In this document: positions 1-11,260 of the stretch, piece by piece
How the letters are laid out: every line of letters starts with the position of its first letter
Position numbering within the stretch: the stretch's first letter is position 1
Source: Epinephelus fuscoguttatus
Lineage: Eukaryota > Chordata > Actinopteri > Perciformes > Serranidae
Direction: 5' to 3'
Length of the DNA stretch: 64,000 nt
NCBI RefSeq assembly: GCF_011397635.1
Contig: NC_064770.1
Span: 28,971,603 to 29,035,602, forward strand
Made by a program: the position numbers and the translations under genes
The notes under the pieces: generated by a model
The model's database searches: none
Told to the model about the DNA's origin: nothing
What the model saw: the letters and a program-made list of their open reading frames with translations, nothing else

Positions 1-230
1 TAATTTATGTTGTTTACATAAAGAGTGGTGAATATTTTGGTTTAAAATAAAATTTGGTTATCTTTGCTTATATTTAGGATAAGGTGACCAGATTTTGGAG
101 ATAAAATTGTGGACATTTCCAGTTCGGCAAAAGGAGAACATTTCCAGTTTTATTTGACCATGTGCACTATAATGAATGATGGTGCAGGCCAACTGACATA
201 AAAATATACAGGCAATATTTATTATATATG

Positions 231-1722
231 CAGTACAGGCCAAAAGTTTGGACACACCTTCTCATTCAATGCATTTTCTTTATTTTCATGACTATTTACA
301 TTGTACATTCTCACTGAAGGCATCAAAACTATGAATGAACACATGTGGAGTTATGTACTTAACAAAAAAAGGTGAAATAACTGAAAACATGTTTTATATT
401 CTAGTTTCTTCAAAATAGCCACCCTTTGCTCTGATTACTGCTTTGCACACTCTTGGCATTCTCTCCATGAGCTTCAAGAGGTAGTCACCTGAAATGGTTT
501 CCACTTCACAGGTGTGCCTTATCAGGGTTAATTAGTGGAATTTCTTGCTTTATCAATGGGGTTGGGACCATCAGTTGTGTTGTGCAGAAGTCAGGTTAAT
601 ACACAGCCGACAGCCCTATTGGACAACTGTTAAAATTCATATTATGGCAAGAACCAATCAGCTAACTAAAGAAAAACCAGTGGCCATCATTACTTTAAGA
701 AATGAAGGTCAGTCAGTCCGGAAAATTGCAAAAACTTTAAATGTGTCCCCAAGTGGAGTCGTAAAAACCATCAAGCGCTACAACGAAACTGGCACACATG
801 AGGACCGACCCAGGAAAGGAAGACCAAGAGTCACCTTCTGCTGCTTCTGAGGATAAGTTCATCCGAGTCACCAGCCTCAGAAATGGCAAGTTAACAGCAG
901 CTCAGATCAGAGACCAGATGAATGCCACACAGAGTTCTAGCAGCAGACCCATCTCTAGAACAACTGTTAAGAGGAGACTGCGCGAATCAGGCCTTCATGG
1001 TCAAATAGCTGCTAGGAAACCACTGCTAAGGAGAGGCAACAAGCAGAAGAGATTTGTTTGGGCCAAGAAACACAAGGAATGGACATTAGACCAGTGGAAA
1101 TCTGTGCTTTGGTCTGATGAGTCCAAATTTGAGATCTTTGGTTCCAACCGCCGTGTCTTTGTGAGACGCAGAAAAGGTGAACGGATGGATTCCACATGCC
1201 TGGTTCCCACTGTGAAGCATGGAGGAGGAGGTGTGATGGTGTGGGGGTGTTTTGCTGGTGACACTGTTGGGGATTTATTCAAAATTGAAGGCACACTGAA
1301 CCAGCATGGAGTGCTGCGGCAGATGACCTGGCCTCCACAGTCACCAGACCTGAACCCAATCGAGATGGTTTGGGGTGAGCTGGACTGCAGAGTGAAGGCA
1401 AAGGGGCCAACAAGTGCTAAACACCTCTGGGAACTCCTTCAAGACTGTTGGAAAACCATTTCAGGTGACTACCTCTTGAAGCTCATGGAGAGAATGCCAA
1501 GAGTGTGCAAAGCAGTAATCAGAGCAAAGGGTGGCTATTTTGAAGAAACTAGAATATAAAACATGTTTTCAGTTATTTCACCTTTTTTTGTTAAGTACAT
1601 AACTCCACATGTGTTCATTCATAGTTTTGATGCCTTCAGTGAGAATCTACAATGTAAATAGTCATGAAAATAAAGAAAACGCATTGAATGAGAAGGTGTG
1701 TCCAAACTTTTGGCCTGTACTG
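231..1722 (+). mobile_element. Tc1-like DNA transposon, copy 1 (internally deleted)
   Basis: The element begins CAGTACAGGCCAAAAG and ends with the reverse complement, followed by TA at 1723-1724. The left TA has decayed to TG. The terminal inverted repeats are about 270 bp and run into the 3' end of the transposase reading frame. The transposase is broken. It starts at 644 (MARTNQLTKEK), with a helix-turn-helix DNA-binding half. An extra base at about 834-836 shifts the frame. The second half continues in another frame to 1559. Compared with copy 2 at 44854, a 141-bp in-frame segment is missing at about 1310; it holds the second catalytic aspartate. It cannot encode active transposase but keeps both ends. 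Confidence 0.95.
644..1559 (+). pseudogene. Tc1 transposase, frameshifted and lacking the second catalytic Asp
   Basis: The N-terminal half (644 to about 835) encodes the paired-type helix-turn-helix region with RKIAKTLNVSPSGV and the GRPRV hinge. The C-terminal half reads in a different frame. It shows the first DDE aspartate in WSDESKFEIFGS (about 1110-1145), a G-rich box, and the final acidic residue in SPDLNPIEMVWGELD. The QQDNDPKHTS block present in the second copy is absent because of the 141-bp deletion. Tc1 transposases are about 340 aa; neither piece here is sufficient. The deletion has a few bases of microhomology (catgg/gatgg) at its junction. Confidence 0.93.
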
Positions 1723-1984
1723 TATTGCAATTTAACTAGTTATAAATTCGCTGTTCTCTGCAGGGGAAATGGACATGTGGAGTTACGGCATGTGTAAAGT
1801 GTCAGTTGTGTGACTGTCACAGTCAGTTGAGAGTTGACATTTCCGGGGACAGCTCCAGCCAGGGACAGACCAATAAAAACAGCAACTGTCCCCAGAAAAT
1901 GGGGATATCTGGTCATCCTAATTTAGGATGAACATGATTATTGCTGGCCTCCATGCCCCCCCTCAAGTGTTCCCTTTTTACCCC

Positions 1985-2146
1985 CTAATGGTCAGCTTTG
2001 GACTGAGCTGTAATGTTAGCTGCGTCAGTGGTGCCAGGTGAGCTAGCAGCTGATGCATGCTTTCTTCTGTGCAGTGATACAGTAGTTGGTGTAGTCTGGT
2101 AGAAACACAATTGTTTAAGATGTGGGGGTGAGCTGTCCCTTTAAAT
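1985..2146 (+). repeat. Fragment of the 'ggacagttcaccc' MITE family
   Basis: This stretch ends with ggggtgagctgtccctttaaat. It carries the gctgtaatgttagct block also seen in the copies at 22473, 51012, 57150 and 63514. It is the 3' end of a teleost MITE whose termini are ttaaagggacagttcaccc and the reverse complement. No coding potential. Confidence 0.6.
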
Positions 2147-2220
2147 TAACTAGAAAGCACAGTCCTGGGAGTTGCTTTTGCAAACAGCACATCTCCCAAA
2201 CAAACAGAAGAGGATCTTAC

Positions 2221-2575
2221 CATGAAATGACACTGAGACAGGAAGTGACACCCAAATTCTTTTACAATCTTTGGATGGCACACTTCTACAATGACATCAC
2301 ACCGCCTGTAAAACACACAGTTATAGAAAAAGATGTTGTGAACATTTGATGCATGTTATATAGTACATATAGTAGCACAGAGATCACAATAGATAATACT
2401 GTTATATGGGTTTATGTTACCTTTCTGAAAAGGATGATAGGTCACCAAGTATGAGTTCATCAGGGACTACACCTTTGAGCTTGTTAGAATTTCTGTTCCA
2501 AACGAAAGCCAGAGTTAAACCAAGAGCAGCTCCATCTTTAAGGATCCTCTCCACCAGGTACTGCCCTGAAGCGCA

Positions 2576-2626
<51 letters not shown>

Positions 2627-2765
2627 ACAATAAAAGATTACAGTAGATGCATAATTCTAAGCATAATATATCAGAAAATTTGTGTGGAGTTTAAGAGGGA
2701 GAGTTCAGACCTAGATGTCCGTATCCTACAACTCCAATCCTTTGGGAGGAAGAGCTGGTTGCCAT
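2221..2765 (-). CDS. aspdh: Aspartate dehydrogenase domain-containing protein, 5' exons (partial)
   Basis: ASPDH belongs to the L-aspartate dehydrogenase family, NAD(P)-dependent enzymes that oxidise aspartate to iminoaspartate; the vertebrate role is poorly defined. Three exons are visible on the minus strand: 2711-2765 (start codon at 2765, MATSSSSQRIGVVGYGHLG), 2421-2565 (QYLVERILKDG..., FVWNR) and 2221-2305 (RCDVIVEVCHPKIVKEFG). All have AG/GT borders and phases that join cleanly (55+145+85 nt). GVVGYGHLG is the Rossmann dinucleotide-binding loop; FVWNR and VEV.HPKI match the human protein at the same spacing. The rest of the enzyme (catalytic GALWG region) was not found in 1-2220 and presumably lies left of the window. 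It is head-to-head with tmem86b. A CA repeat sits immediately upstream of exon 2. Confidence 0.88.
2573..2629. repeat. (CA)n microsatellite
   Basis: About 22 CA units with a short GC-alternating start. It lies in the first aspdh intron, directly upstream of the exon 2 acceptor when read on the minus strand. Short open frames across it are low-complexity artefacts. Confidence 0.97.
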
Positions 2766-4467
2766 GTCCTGTGTGGAAAAAGGAAACGTGCTGAACATTC
2801 ACCTGCAACTTGACAAAACACACCAACACACACGCATACATAGGCTTTTGACCTTATTTGCTATCTTGACCAGTATAACATTAATTTATTGCTCTACTCA
2901 CCAGATAATGTCACAGCCCTGCAGAGCTGTGTGTCTCCCAACTTGAAGCACAACACCCAGCCCACGACTGCAGGAATTGTGGGCAAGCACAGTACAAAGT
3001 TTGACTCTGAGAGGCCATAGTTAATCATTATTAGTTCTTTAGTGTGTGCAAGTATCATATGCTGGGCTCCTCCTCTATTCATTAAAAAAAAGAGTATCAG
3101 ATGCATTCAGAATCTCTTGTTAAGTGTGACAGAGGAAAACTTAGTGTGACAGATGAGGAAGAAATTATTCTCACATTACATGTATTACACATCAATGAAC
3201 ATATTTACATTTCTTTAATTTGTCCTGCACGCATGATATATTTCATTATTTATATTTAATTGTTTTATCAACCATACTGCTTTTATATTAGGATTTTTTC
3301 TGTTACAGTATTAAGTGTTGAGAAATCTGCAGTGGTGGAAGGACAAGTACAATCAGGGTAATGTATAAGTATTAAAAATATACATACACAATGCAGAACA
3401 TTTTAAATCAATTCAATAAATCTAAAGAATTAAAATAAGTTAAAAGAAAATCAGCAAAAGCCTCATATTTGAGAAGCTGGAACCAATTAAAATACTCAAG
3501 TAAAATACAATTTAGTGAATGTAAACAATGCAATGTGAATTCCTTTAAAAAAAAAAAGATTATCCTTTGATCACAACCCTTAAAGTGTCATATGTCACAT
3601 CATAAACATTAAAAAAATATATAATTTTTGCTTCCATATTAAGCCATTTTGAAAGATGAATGGTGTTACTTTGTTGGTGTTTCCAACCTTGACACAAAGT
3701 AGTTAGCTATTTATCTCTTTTGTCACAGTTGTTGCAGAGAGGAATGATTATTTTTGCATCACCTACAAGATTTTTTTTTTCAACATGGAGAAAAGTGGGA
3801 AAAGTTTTAGCTCCAAACACTTAATTTTCTGCATTGTGGTGATTTTGTTTGCACCTGTTTGCACCTTTTCTGTATCAATATATGGTGGTGAAAAATTTCT
3901 GTTACTTTAATTTTTATACTGTTGGGACAAATGTACATGTAAAATATTGAGGGGTAAAATCTATGCCTTTACCGACAAGCTTTAAAGATATGATTCAAAA
4001 TATTTCCCCAAAGGAAGTGACTTTCTGGCCATTTTCCCACAATTAATTTGTCATTACCAGCAATCATCAGACATTTACATGCAAAGTAAGAAAACAAGTG
4101 TTATCATATTTGAGTTTACTACTTGTTCAACTTTGCCCCCTCATGTGTTGATGTCACCAATATATTCCAGCTGGAGAGGTCAAAGGTCAGCTGTTTGTCC
4201 ATGAGAACTCAAACCTCGGAGAACATTGATTATCAGAGCGCAATCAGACAGCAAGGATCCATCCAAAGTTCACTGCTGTGAAATGCCAACGGACTGAGAG
4301 ACACGGCAGGAGATTTGAGACAGTAGATCTAGACGAGAACATCTGAGGATTATATGTGGTGTTGACCAAAAAACTGCAAAGACAGACGAAATAGACGGTG
4401 TGTAACAGGACAGGTTCTTTCAACTGAGACATCTGCTGGAGCCCACGACGGTGCTGACTCTGAGACG
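2766..4467. other. Intergenic region between aspdh and tmem86b
   Basis: 1.7 kb between two divergently transcribed genes, so it should hold both promoters. It is AT-rich. Around 3330-3500 it includes a degraded piece of a common fish interspersed repeat ('gcagtggtggaaggacaagtac'). The 4150-4467 part is less AT-rich and is the likely 5' UTR/promoter side of tmem86b. I see no convincing TATA box, tRNA or open frame. Confidence 0.5.
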
Positions 4468-5628
4468 ATGGACATCCTTGAGACAGATGCCTATGACAGG
4501 CGGCAGAGAAGAAACATGGTACCTAAAATAATTTATTCCTATTACAGTTGGTCAGTAATAGATGTTTATGTTACTTACAACAACTTTTTCCACATGGAAA
4601 GTATAAAATTGTCTCAACTCATAATTTTTTAATATTCATAGTGTGTGACTTGTCTCCCTGTTTCTTTCTGTCCCTCTCTTTCTATCAGTCCTGTGCTCTC
4701 CTTTTTTCTCTTTTGCCCTTCTTTTTGGCCACAGGTCTGTACTTCTACCTGTGGACTCCTGACACACCTGCATCCATCACGCTGGCAGGTGTCAAATCAG
4801 CACCAACCCTTCTATTGGCTGCAGTAGTGCTGAGCTGGAATGGAGGTCAGAGTGTCCTGGGTGTGATGGGAGGACTGCTCCTCTCTGCAGTTGGTGACTG
4901 CTGCCTGGTTTGGCCTGAACTTTTTCTGCATGGTAAGAGCCTTGTTTGCACGAGTGAGGAAAGAAGTAGGACATTTTCAAAATACAAATTAAGCTGAATT
5001 AAATGTGCATTGCATATTTATATAAAAAAATATTAATGGCAGTCTTTCAGTGTGATCAATCTAACCCTGTAAATTCAAGCTGCAAAGGTTTGCATGTTGC
5101 AAATGAATGCATTTACCTGCCATTTTTAACTTATTAACTTATTTTATGTCCTTAACATCTCAAACATCTGTTTCAGGAATGGGTGCATTTGCTGTGGCTC
5201 ATCTACTGTACTCACTCACCTTCCTCTCCAGTCGCTACGCAGCACATTCCTCTTCCTCCTGGACCCGTATTCTCTATCCAATCCTGTTCCTGGCTGGTGG
5301 AGGTTTCTACATTTACATATATCCATTCGTGCAGAAGACACCAAACTCAGACATACTGATTCCAGCTGTGGGGGTCTACGTTGCCTTAATTTCTCTGATG
5401 GGGGCATTAGCCATCAGAACCCGCCAGACAGTGACACTTTTAGGAAGTTTGAGCTTCATGGTGTCTGACATGTCACTGGCTATGCAAATTTTCAAGGTGA
5501 CAGCACCAATGGAGCATGGTAACACTATTGTCATGGTGACATATTATTTGGCACAGCTACTAATAGCTGTGGGCGATGTAAAGGCAGTAGAGAACAAGGA
5601 CGATTTTGCAAAATGGAAGAGGTCCTAA
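4468..5628 (+). CDS. tmem86b: Lysoplasmalogenase, TMEM86 (YhhN) family
   Basis: This enzyme hydrolyses the vinyl-ether bond of lysoplasmalogens, giving an aldehyde and a glycerophospho-base, in intracellular membranes. Three coding exons: 4468-4518, 4689-4932 and 5177-5628 (51+244+452 nt), encoding 248 residues. Human TMEM86B is somewhat shorter. The exon 2 acceptor is set at tctatcag (4687-4688) rather than the nearer ccacag (4733-4734). Only the former keeps the frame and preserves LLPFFLATGLYFYLW, which aligns with LVPFFKATCVYFVLW of TMEM86A. Eight or so hydrophobic segments follow. Family landmarks include SAVGDCCLVWP, the HGMGAFAVAHLLY block, and VTYYLAQLLI near the C terminus. Naming as 86B rather than 86A rests on proximity to hspbp1, its neighbour region in human 19q13.42. 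Convergent with hspbp1. Confidence 0.9.
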
Positions 5629-6101
5629 ACTACATCCCTGTGGCATCCCTAGTGTCTTTAGTATCTTCATCACTCTGGTAAAATCTTAAACTTGCCTATA
5701 TATACTTCTTGTAGGTCTTGGAGTTTTAAATATGAACTCATCAAATACAGTAAAAGAGGAAAATGAAAACATTTGCCTACTGGTCAATGCTTGACAGCTA
5801 CTATGTGTGTTCAAAAGATGAAGTAAAAGAGCAGTTTGCAAAGTCAAGATATTTTACTATGCATTTCTTGTTTGCATTTGAATAATCATCAAATAGTCAT
5901 AGCATTTTAAAAAAAGAAACTCCACAAATATTAGCTAAGAATAACATCTGTATTCTGTGATTTGTACCAAAATATTGTAATTTGCATAACATACATATTT
6001 ACGTGAAGATTGTGCATGTGGTTATGGCATTGTTTTCCATTTCTTGAGCTGCCCATTTTATGTATATAAATACACCTATTTGTTTTGCTAATAATCAATC
6101 A

Positions 6102-6107
6102 AATAAA
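6102..6107 (+). terminator. tmem86b polyadenylation signal candidate
   Basis: AATAAA within an aaataaataaataa run, about 475 bases after the tmem86b stop codon, in an AT-rich 3' UTR. Confidence 0.55.
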
Positions 6108-6520
6108 TAAATAATTATGGTGTAAAAAAAACAAAAAACAATGATCCATTATTCTGAGGCCTGTTTTAAAGGTATAGTGTGTAACGGTGGCATGTAGCGG
6201 TGTGGTTGCAGATTGAAGTTGAACACGTAACTACATTAACATCGGGGTATGGGTTTGCATACTACCTGTGCTGGAGATGTTTGGTGTTACAAGATATGGA
6301 CAACTGAAAACAATGGACTTAAATAACAGCTAACTTGAAAAGTATTTTATACATTTAGGTTATTTACAGAGAAAAATCCAGTTCCTGCATGACATGCAAA
6401 ATATGGACTACATTTGTTGTGACAGACAAAAAACGTTGCTTTAACATTCACGATCCAGATCTTGAATGTTGTGTTACATCTCTGCACGCTGATACCAAAA
6501 CAGGTGAGGTAAACCGGACT
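6108..6520. other. Convergent 3' spacer between tmem86b and hspbp1
   Basis: About 400 bases between the ends of two convergent genes. It holds 3' UTR-type sequence only. Around 6165-6300 a piece resembles the 'gtgtaacggtggcatgtag / ctgtgctggagatgt' type of dispersed fish repeat. No open frame is supported. Confidence 0.45.
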
Positions 6521-9500
6521 TCAGCGATCCATCCCATTGTCATCTGATTGCTGCCCACGGAAACATATAACCTTCAAACGTTCACAGAAGTCCAGTTCTT
6601 CCTGTTGGAAACAAAAATGTGATTTTAAATAATGATTTCTTGGCAAGCATTAAATCTAATCCTAAAGATCTGTAAGAACTGATACCTGCATTGAACTAGA
6701 AATTATAATCACTTATATAGAAGTATCCATGTATTGGCATATAGTTACCACTTGAAAATGTTTTAGTCAAAATTGGTTGCTTCTTGTTTAGACTTGTGTC
6801 TGTGCACAACATTTCCACAACACTAGATTTTGCACTCATTCAGCAGTAGCTTTATACATAAGAAAAGACAACTGTCAATCTCAACCATCCTCTGCTTGCT
6901 TTTTAAAATAAAAAAGGCTTAAACTATTGCATGCCTGATTTCACAAAATACTTGAACCCAGTTTTACCATATTTCAACACCAGAATGAGACATAGGAATT
7001 ACCTGACTCTCTTCTTTTCCTTGGAGCTCTCTGGATCGCTGTCTGAGTAATTCCTCCAAACCCAGAGCAGGATTCCTACAGTCTTTGAGACCCTGCTGAC
7101 AGTCCTCCACCAGACTAAACAGACATCAGACACATAAAAGACTATAATTACTAATGTGAACCACAAATTAAAGTCACTTGTGAGTGATGGCGAGAGCAGC
7201 GTGTTTCTTACCAGCAAAGGGCTCCAAGCACATGTTCATGAAAAGGTGAGTGTGGTGTGCGAAGAACAGATACCAGCTGCTCTACCATACCCATGGAGAC
7301 AACTGTGTCTGCAGGAAGGAGACAGATAAAAACAGTTATAGATACAGGTATAAATATAAACATAAATATATCAGACCCATGATTAAAGACGTAATTATCA
7401 GGATGACACTCCCGTTCTAAACATTTAACAACAAGTGACGTCAACTTTGCATTCATTGTAATATGAGATTAGAGCAACAATATGTGTTGTTTTGAATAGA
7501 TCATGAAATGATCAGAGCTCGTTGTAAGGAGGCTCAATTTGCTCAGGGGTGCAAAACATAACTAGTGTTAGCCACATTATTGCTTGCTATAACTGGGTCG
7601 ACAGCATTTGTGTAGTGACGCTGATCAGAGCACAAAGTGGGCAAAGTGAGGGACGGTTCCAGAATGCCCTAGTTTAGCATTCGATCTATTGACTTACTAA
7701 AAGGACTGGTTGTGGCTCAAGTCAGTGTGGTCTATTACATTAGTAGTTCGGATTTCTTAATCTTCTTTAACCAGGAAAGCCTTATAATGATTAAAACATG
7801 CCTCAGAATCATATATGCAAGAATAAAAACATTTTCTTTGCTCATTTAAATTCATATTTAGTTGTTTTATACTACTGACTGCAAACAAAGACAGTAACAT
7901 ATAGGGGAAGGGGGAAAAACAGATTCTTAGATGCATCACAAAGGATTATGTCTCAATGCAAAAAAGTCAATAATCTGAAATTTAAAATCCAATGCTCGAC
8001 ATTATGATCACCTGTAAGAAGGCTGAGACTGAGAACCAGCTGAAATATAATGGACGTAAACATGTGCATTGTAAGCTAGGCTACTTGAGTTTTGGTAAAG
8101 ATGGCTGAGCATGAGCAGCAGATGAAAACAATCCGACCGCCACCCTCTGGTTTAAAAGCCAGTATGTAAAAGCATTCTTGCTTCTATGAAGAAGGGACCT
8201 GGATATGAGCTATACTATGTGCTACTCAAAGTAAAGTCATCTGTTTATTTTGATAATGGATCATTACAATTACGCTATGTTTTATAGAAAGCAGTCACAC
8301 AGTAAGAAAAATCCTTTTCTTCCATTGAACAGGTGCGTCACCCAGCACTGAAGGGCTACAATAGCTCCAACAAATTGGAGAACTTGTAGTATCACAAGAT
8401 GGGCTGTATGCCAGCTTATTGACAATAAATAAAGTTTAAAAAATCCCCAGCGTAGTTTAACAGCACCGTCCTGTCTCTCACACTTACCTTTTTGTTCGGG
8501 ATGTGACGTCAGCAGGTTGAGCAGAAGAAACGCCGACTTAGTCCTGAGCTTCTCGCTGTCCGACTGTATGCCTCGCATCAGCACTGAAAAGCCATCATGG
8601 GACAAGAACGCCTGAAGTCCTGCCTCCTGCTCTCGAACCAGACCTAAAGTCACAACAGGACGCAGTTACAATTTTGTTGAGAGGCGTACTACATCCTGAT
8701 CATCACGCAACATAAATGCAAATGGTATTACAATCCAGTCTAAAAGCTTTACGCTTTCTCTTTCAATGCCATCAGAAAACCAACTAATGTTTCTGCTTTA
8801 ACTAACAGTCAGTATCATTATCAGCCAGTTTCAAGTAGACAGGGTTGAGCCTTATGCAAGTTCTGTCTTAGACACTTACATGACACTGCATAAAGGGCTT
8901 TTACTCTGACGGTGGGGTTGGGGTCTGAGTCTGTCAGCTGCAGCAGCTTTGGCAGTGTCCCCATGCTTAACAGGTGGGCCTGCACCTGCGGCATGTTCTG
9001 GGCACAGGAAGCAAGAAGCTGTGCAGCACGCCACCGCAGTCCACTTTGGGCATGACACAGATACTGGGAGACGCACAAATCCAGTCCACCGAGAGTCATA
9101 AAGTCTGTGAAGCACAGAGGAACACAGTCAGGACAGAGACAACCAATAGTATTTATAGCCATGCGAACATCTGATCTACAGACTGCTGGGAAATGTCAAC
9201 TCTAATACCATTTATTGCATACCTCTAGCATTGTCCAGGTTCTCACACAACTCTGAGAGCATCTCAAAGGCTGATTCACGCTCATCTTCATCCTCTTCAT
9301 CCCTCTCATCCTCTCCTTCTGTCTCCCTTTCACTCGATCCCTCTTGCCGTAAGACGGCCAAGCACTGCTTCATCTGCTCCACTTCATCCATCTGCCCTTT
9401 GCAGACTTCTGCAAGAGCGTCTCTCAACCATGTTTTCCTCTGTGACAAAGAAATAATACAAGAATGTATCTCAGTTACATTTGATACAAGGTAGAGAGCT

Positions 9501-9844
9501 TCATGGGTCCAAATAACAAACCCACTCTAAAACTAAAACCAAACTAATCTGACAAGAAAAAAAATATGAAATAAAAATAAAATAATGAAAAGCAATGAAT
9601 GAAAAATGAAAAATAAAAAATAATAATAACTCTGGTCTGGACCCAACAAAATGTGTGGATGTAGAAGGCTCTGTCCAAAGACTTCTCGGGTTTTAAACGT
9701 AGCCTATAACTATCAGGCCTTTACCTCCTCTGACATGGGTTCAACAGGAGCAGGTCCCTCTGCGGCTGATCCAGCATCCACTGCCAGCTGCATGACACCC
9801 TGAAGGTTCCGAGGATATCTCCTGGGTTGTCTGTCTTCTGCCAT
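6521..9844 (-). CDS. hspbp1: HSP70-binding protein 1 (nucleotide exchange factor)
   Basis: HspBP1 is a cytosolic armadillo-repeat co-chaperone that grips the HSP70 ATPase domain and speeds ADP release. Seven coding exons on the minus strand: 9725-9844, 9223-9439, 8880-9104, 8488-8643, 7212-7308, 7003-7114 and 6521-6601. All have GT-AG borders with matching phases; the total is 1008 nt, or 335 residues (human about 360). Landmarks: N-terminal RRYPRNLQGVMQLAVDAG; WLRDALAEVCKGQMDEVEQMKQCL; an acidic Glu/Asp-rich linker in exon 2; armadillo repeats with LRWRAAQLLASCAQNMP, VRVKALYAVSCLVREQEAG and KSAFLLLNLLTSHPEQK; SPFHEHVLGALC; and the tail EELDFCERL...DDNGMDR. The human C terminus is DDSMDR. The N-terminal extension is shorter than in mammals. 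A noncoding 5' exon probably ends at about 10095 (gtaagtgg donor on minus). Confidence 0.95.
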
Positions 9845-11055
9845 GACATTCACTATTGAGGTAAAAAAAAAAAAAAAAAAAGAAAAGAAACAAACATCAG
9901 CAGGACAACGATAACTGGATTCACAAATGACGGGCAGTAGACAGGGCCTGCTAACATAATATTCCAAACTCAGGATCAAACAGCTCATTAGTATACATCA
10001 CAAGATTCGTGCTATTAAGTACAGTAGACCTGCATAACCCTTTAGTTTACCACAACCGGCGACATGGTTTCATTCATAGATAATTCCACTTACCTTTTTA
10101 AGAGTCCTTAAAATCACCGTTGAGTAAATGAACACAATAACGTCTTGACACAAGTTAACTCCCTTTTAAACTCAAGAACATGAATCCGCTAGAATGTTCT
10201 AGCTAGCTGATATCACGAGTGGCATGGAGGCTGCCATACTGTGCCGTAAACCTTGAACTAAATTGGCAAACTACATTTAAAAAAAAAATAAATTAACCGA
10301 AGTCTTTCCTTACCTCTACGCCATTTCACCCCTTAACATTTTCTCTGATAATTTAGCCCCTCAAAATGATAATATAATAAAACGGACAATGATAAAACGT
10401 TAGAATTTAAAAGGCACAACAGCAAACTCCTCCCTATTAGCGTATTTAAGGTAAGTTAGTTACGTTGGGACGCCGACATCCAGAGAGTGTCAGTAAAAAA
10501 GAGGAGAATCCCAAACAACGAAAATATTTTTCTTTGGCCTCAAACAGGAACAGTGTTACATGAAATATCGATATTACATTACATTAGTGTGTGATTTCAT
10601 TTACATACATGTAATACTATAAGAGACATGATTAATGAATAGCTTAAAACCCTATTTAGATCTTACACTTCCTTACTGAACATTAGCACATTTCTAAAAA
10701 GCATAGGTACGAAAAATATATAAAGACATTTGTGTCCCCTGTATAACAGATAAGATAAGCGACTTGGAGAAATGAACGCAATTCAGCTTTTCTTCTTTTT
10801 TAAATTTCGTTTACTTTTTGTACACAATTACTTTACTTGTCTAATTTTATTTGCCTTAGTTAGTCCTGAAATGTTTTAATTCTGGCTCAACCCTGTAAAG
10901 TGCTTTGTAACTTTGTTTTTTCAAACTTGTTTAAGAAAGATTATTATATTATTATCATTATTAATAATATTAGTTAAATATACTGAACCCACACCTTGGC
11001 ACTCTCGTTTACCAGATGACTTCAATGAGTGATTACTTGATGTGTATTATCATCA

Positions 11056-11090
<35 letters not shown>

Positions 11091-11252
11091 GTTGTTGTTG
11101 TTTTTTGTCACACCGAACAAGAAGCGGCTCGCGAGTGTTTCGCATTTCGAAGGATACCATTTAACCAGGAACCTACTTTGGCCGACAGCTTTGGCGCTGG
11201 ACAGTTACTCTCTTGAATTTTTGGTTGTCTTTGATTTGCCAATCCATCCAAG
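9845..11252. promoter_or_regulatory. Divergent promoter region of hspbp1 and tufm
   Basis: 1.4 kb between two head-to-head housekeeping genes. The hspbp1 5' UTR is split. On the minus strand a donor (AAAAAG|GTAAGTGG) lies near 10095, and the acceptor before the coding exon follows a long T run at about 9861-9880. Transcription of hspbp1 probably starts around 10200. The tufm side contains an ATT/GTT repeat (11057-11102). Most of the interval is AT-rich and otherwise featureless; I see no canonical TATA box. Confidence 0.5.
11054..11102. repeat. (ATT)n/(GTT)n microsatellite
   Basis: About eleven ATT units followed by four GTT units, 150 bases upstream of the tufm start codon. The isoleucine/valine run in the overlapping open frame is an artefact of this repeat. 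Confidence 0.95.
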
Positions 11253-11260
11253 ATGGCGGC
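11249..11260 (+). promoter_or_regulatory. YY1-type motif spanning the tufm start codon
   Basis: CCAAGATGGCGGC matches the known YY1 consensus (AAnATGGCGGC) and includes the ATG at 11253. In many mammalian mitochondrial and ribosomal genes such a site lies just downstream of the transcription start and overlaps the first codons. Here it suggests a very short 5' UTR and YY1-driven housekeeping expression. Function is inferred from the motif alone. Confidence 0.55.

Larger units (their letters stand above)
58..1935. mobile_element. TIR element/MITE split by Tc1 copy 1
   Basis: Outside the Tc1 element the two flanks mirror each other. The left flank has TTAGGATAAGGTGACCAGA near 75-93. The right flank has TCTGGTCATCCTAA near 1908-1921. 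The reverse complement of the right end matches the left, giving inverted ends of about 18-20 bp. The simplest reading is an older short non-autonomous DNA transposon into which the Tc1 later jumped. The internal part (94-230 and 1725-1905) has no coding potential. The superfamily is not resolved and the outer borders are approximate. Confidence 0.5.

Noticed and set aside
1001-1294. Antisense frames over the Tc1 transposase (also at 45631-45915)
   Set aside because: Mirror images of the transposase coding strand.
1-2220. Further aspdh exons
   Set aside because: Searched for the GSPSAL and GALWG catalytic blocks on the minus strand and did not find them; the interval is repeats and AT-rich sequence.
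4735-4932. tmem86b exon 2 starting after ccacag at 4734
   Set aside because: Phase does not match exon 1 and would remove the conserved LLPFFLATG stretch; tctatcag at 4688 fits both.
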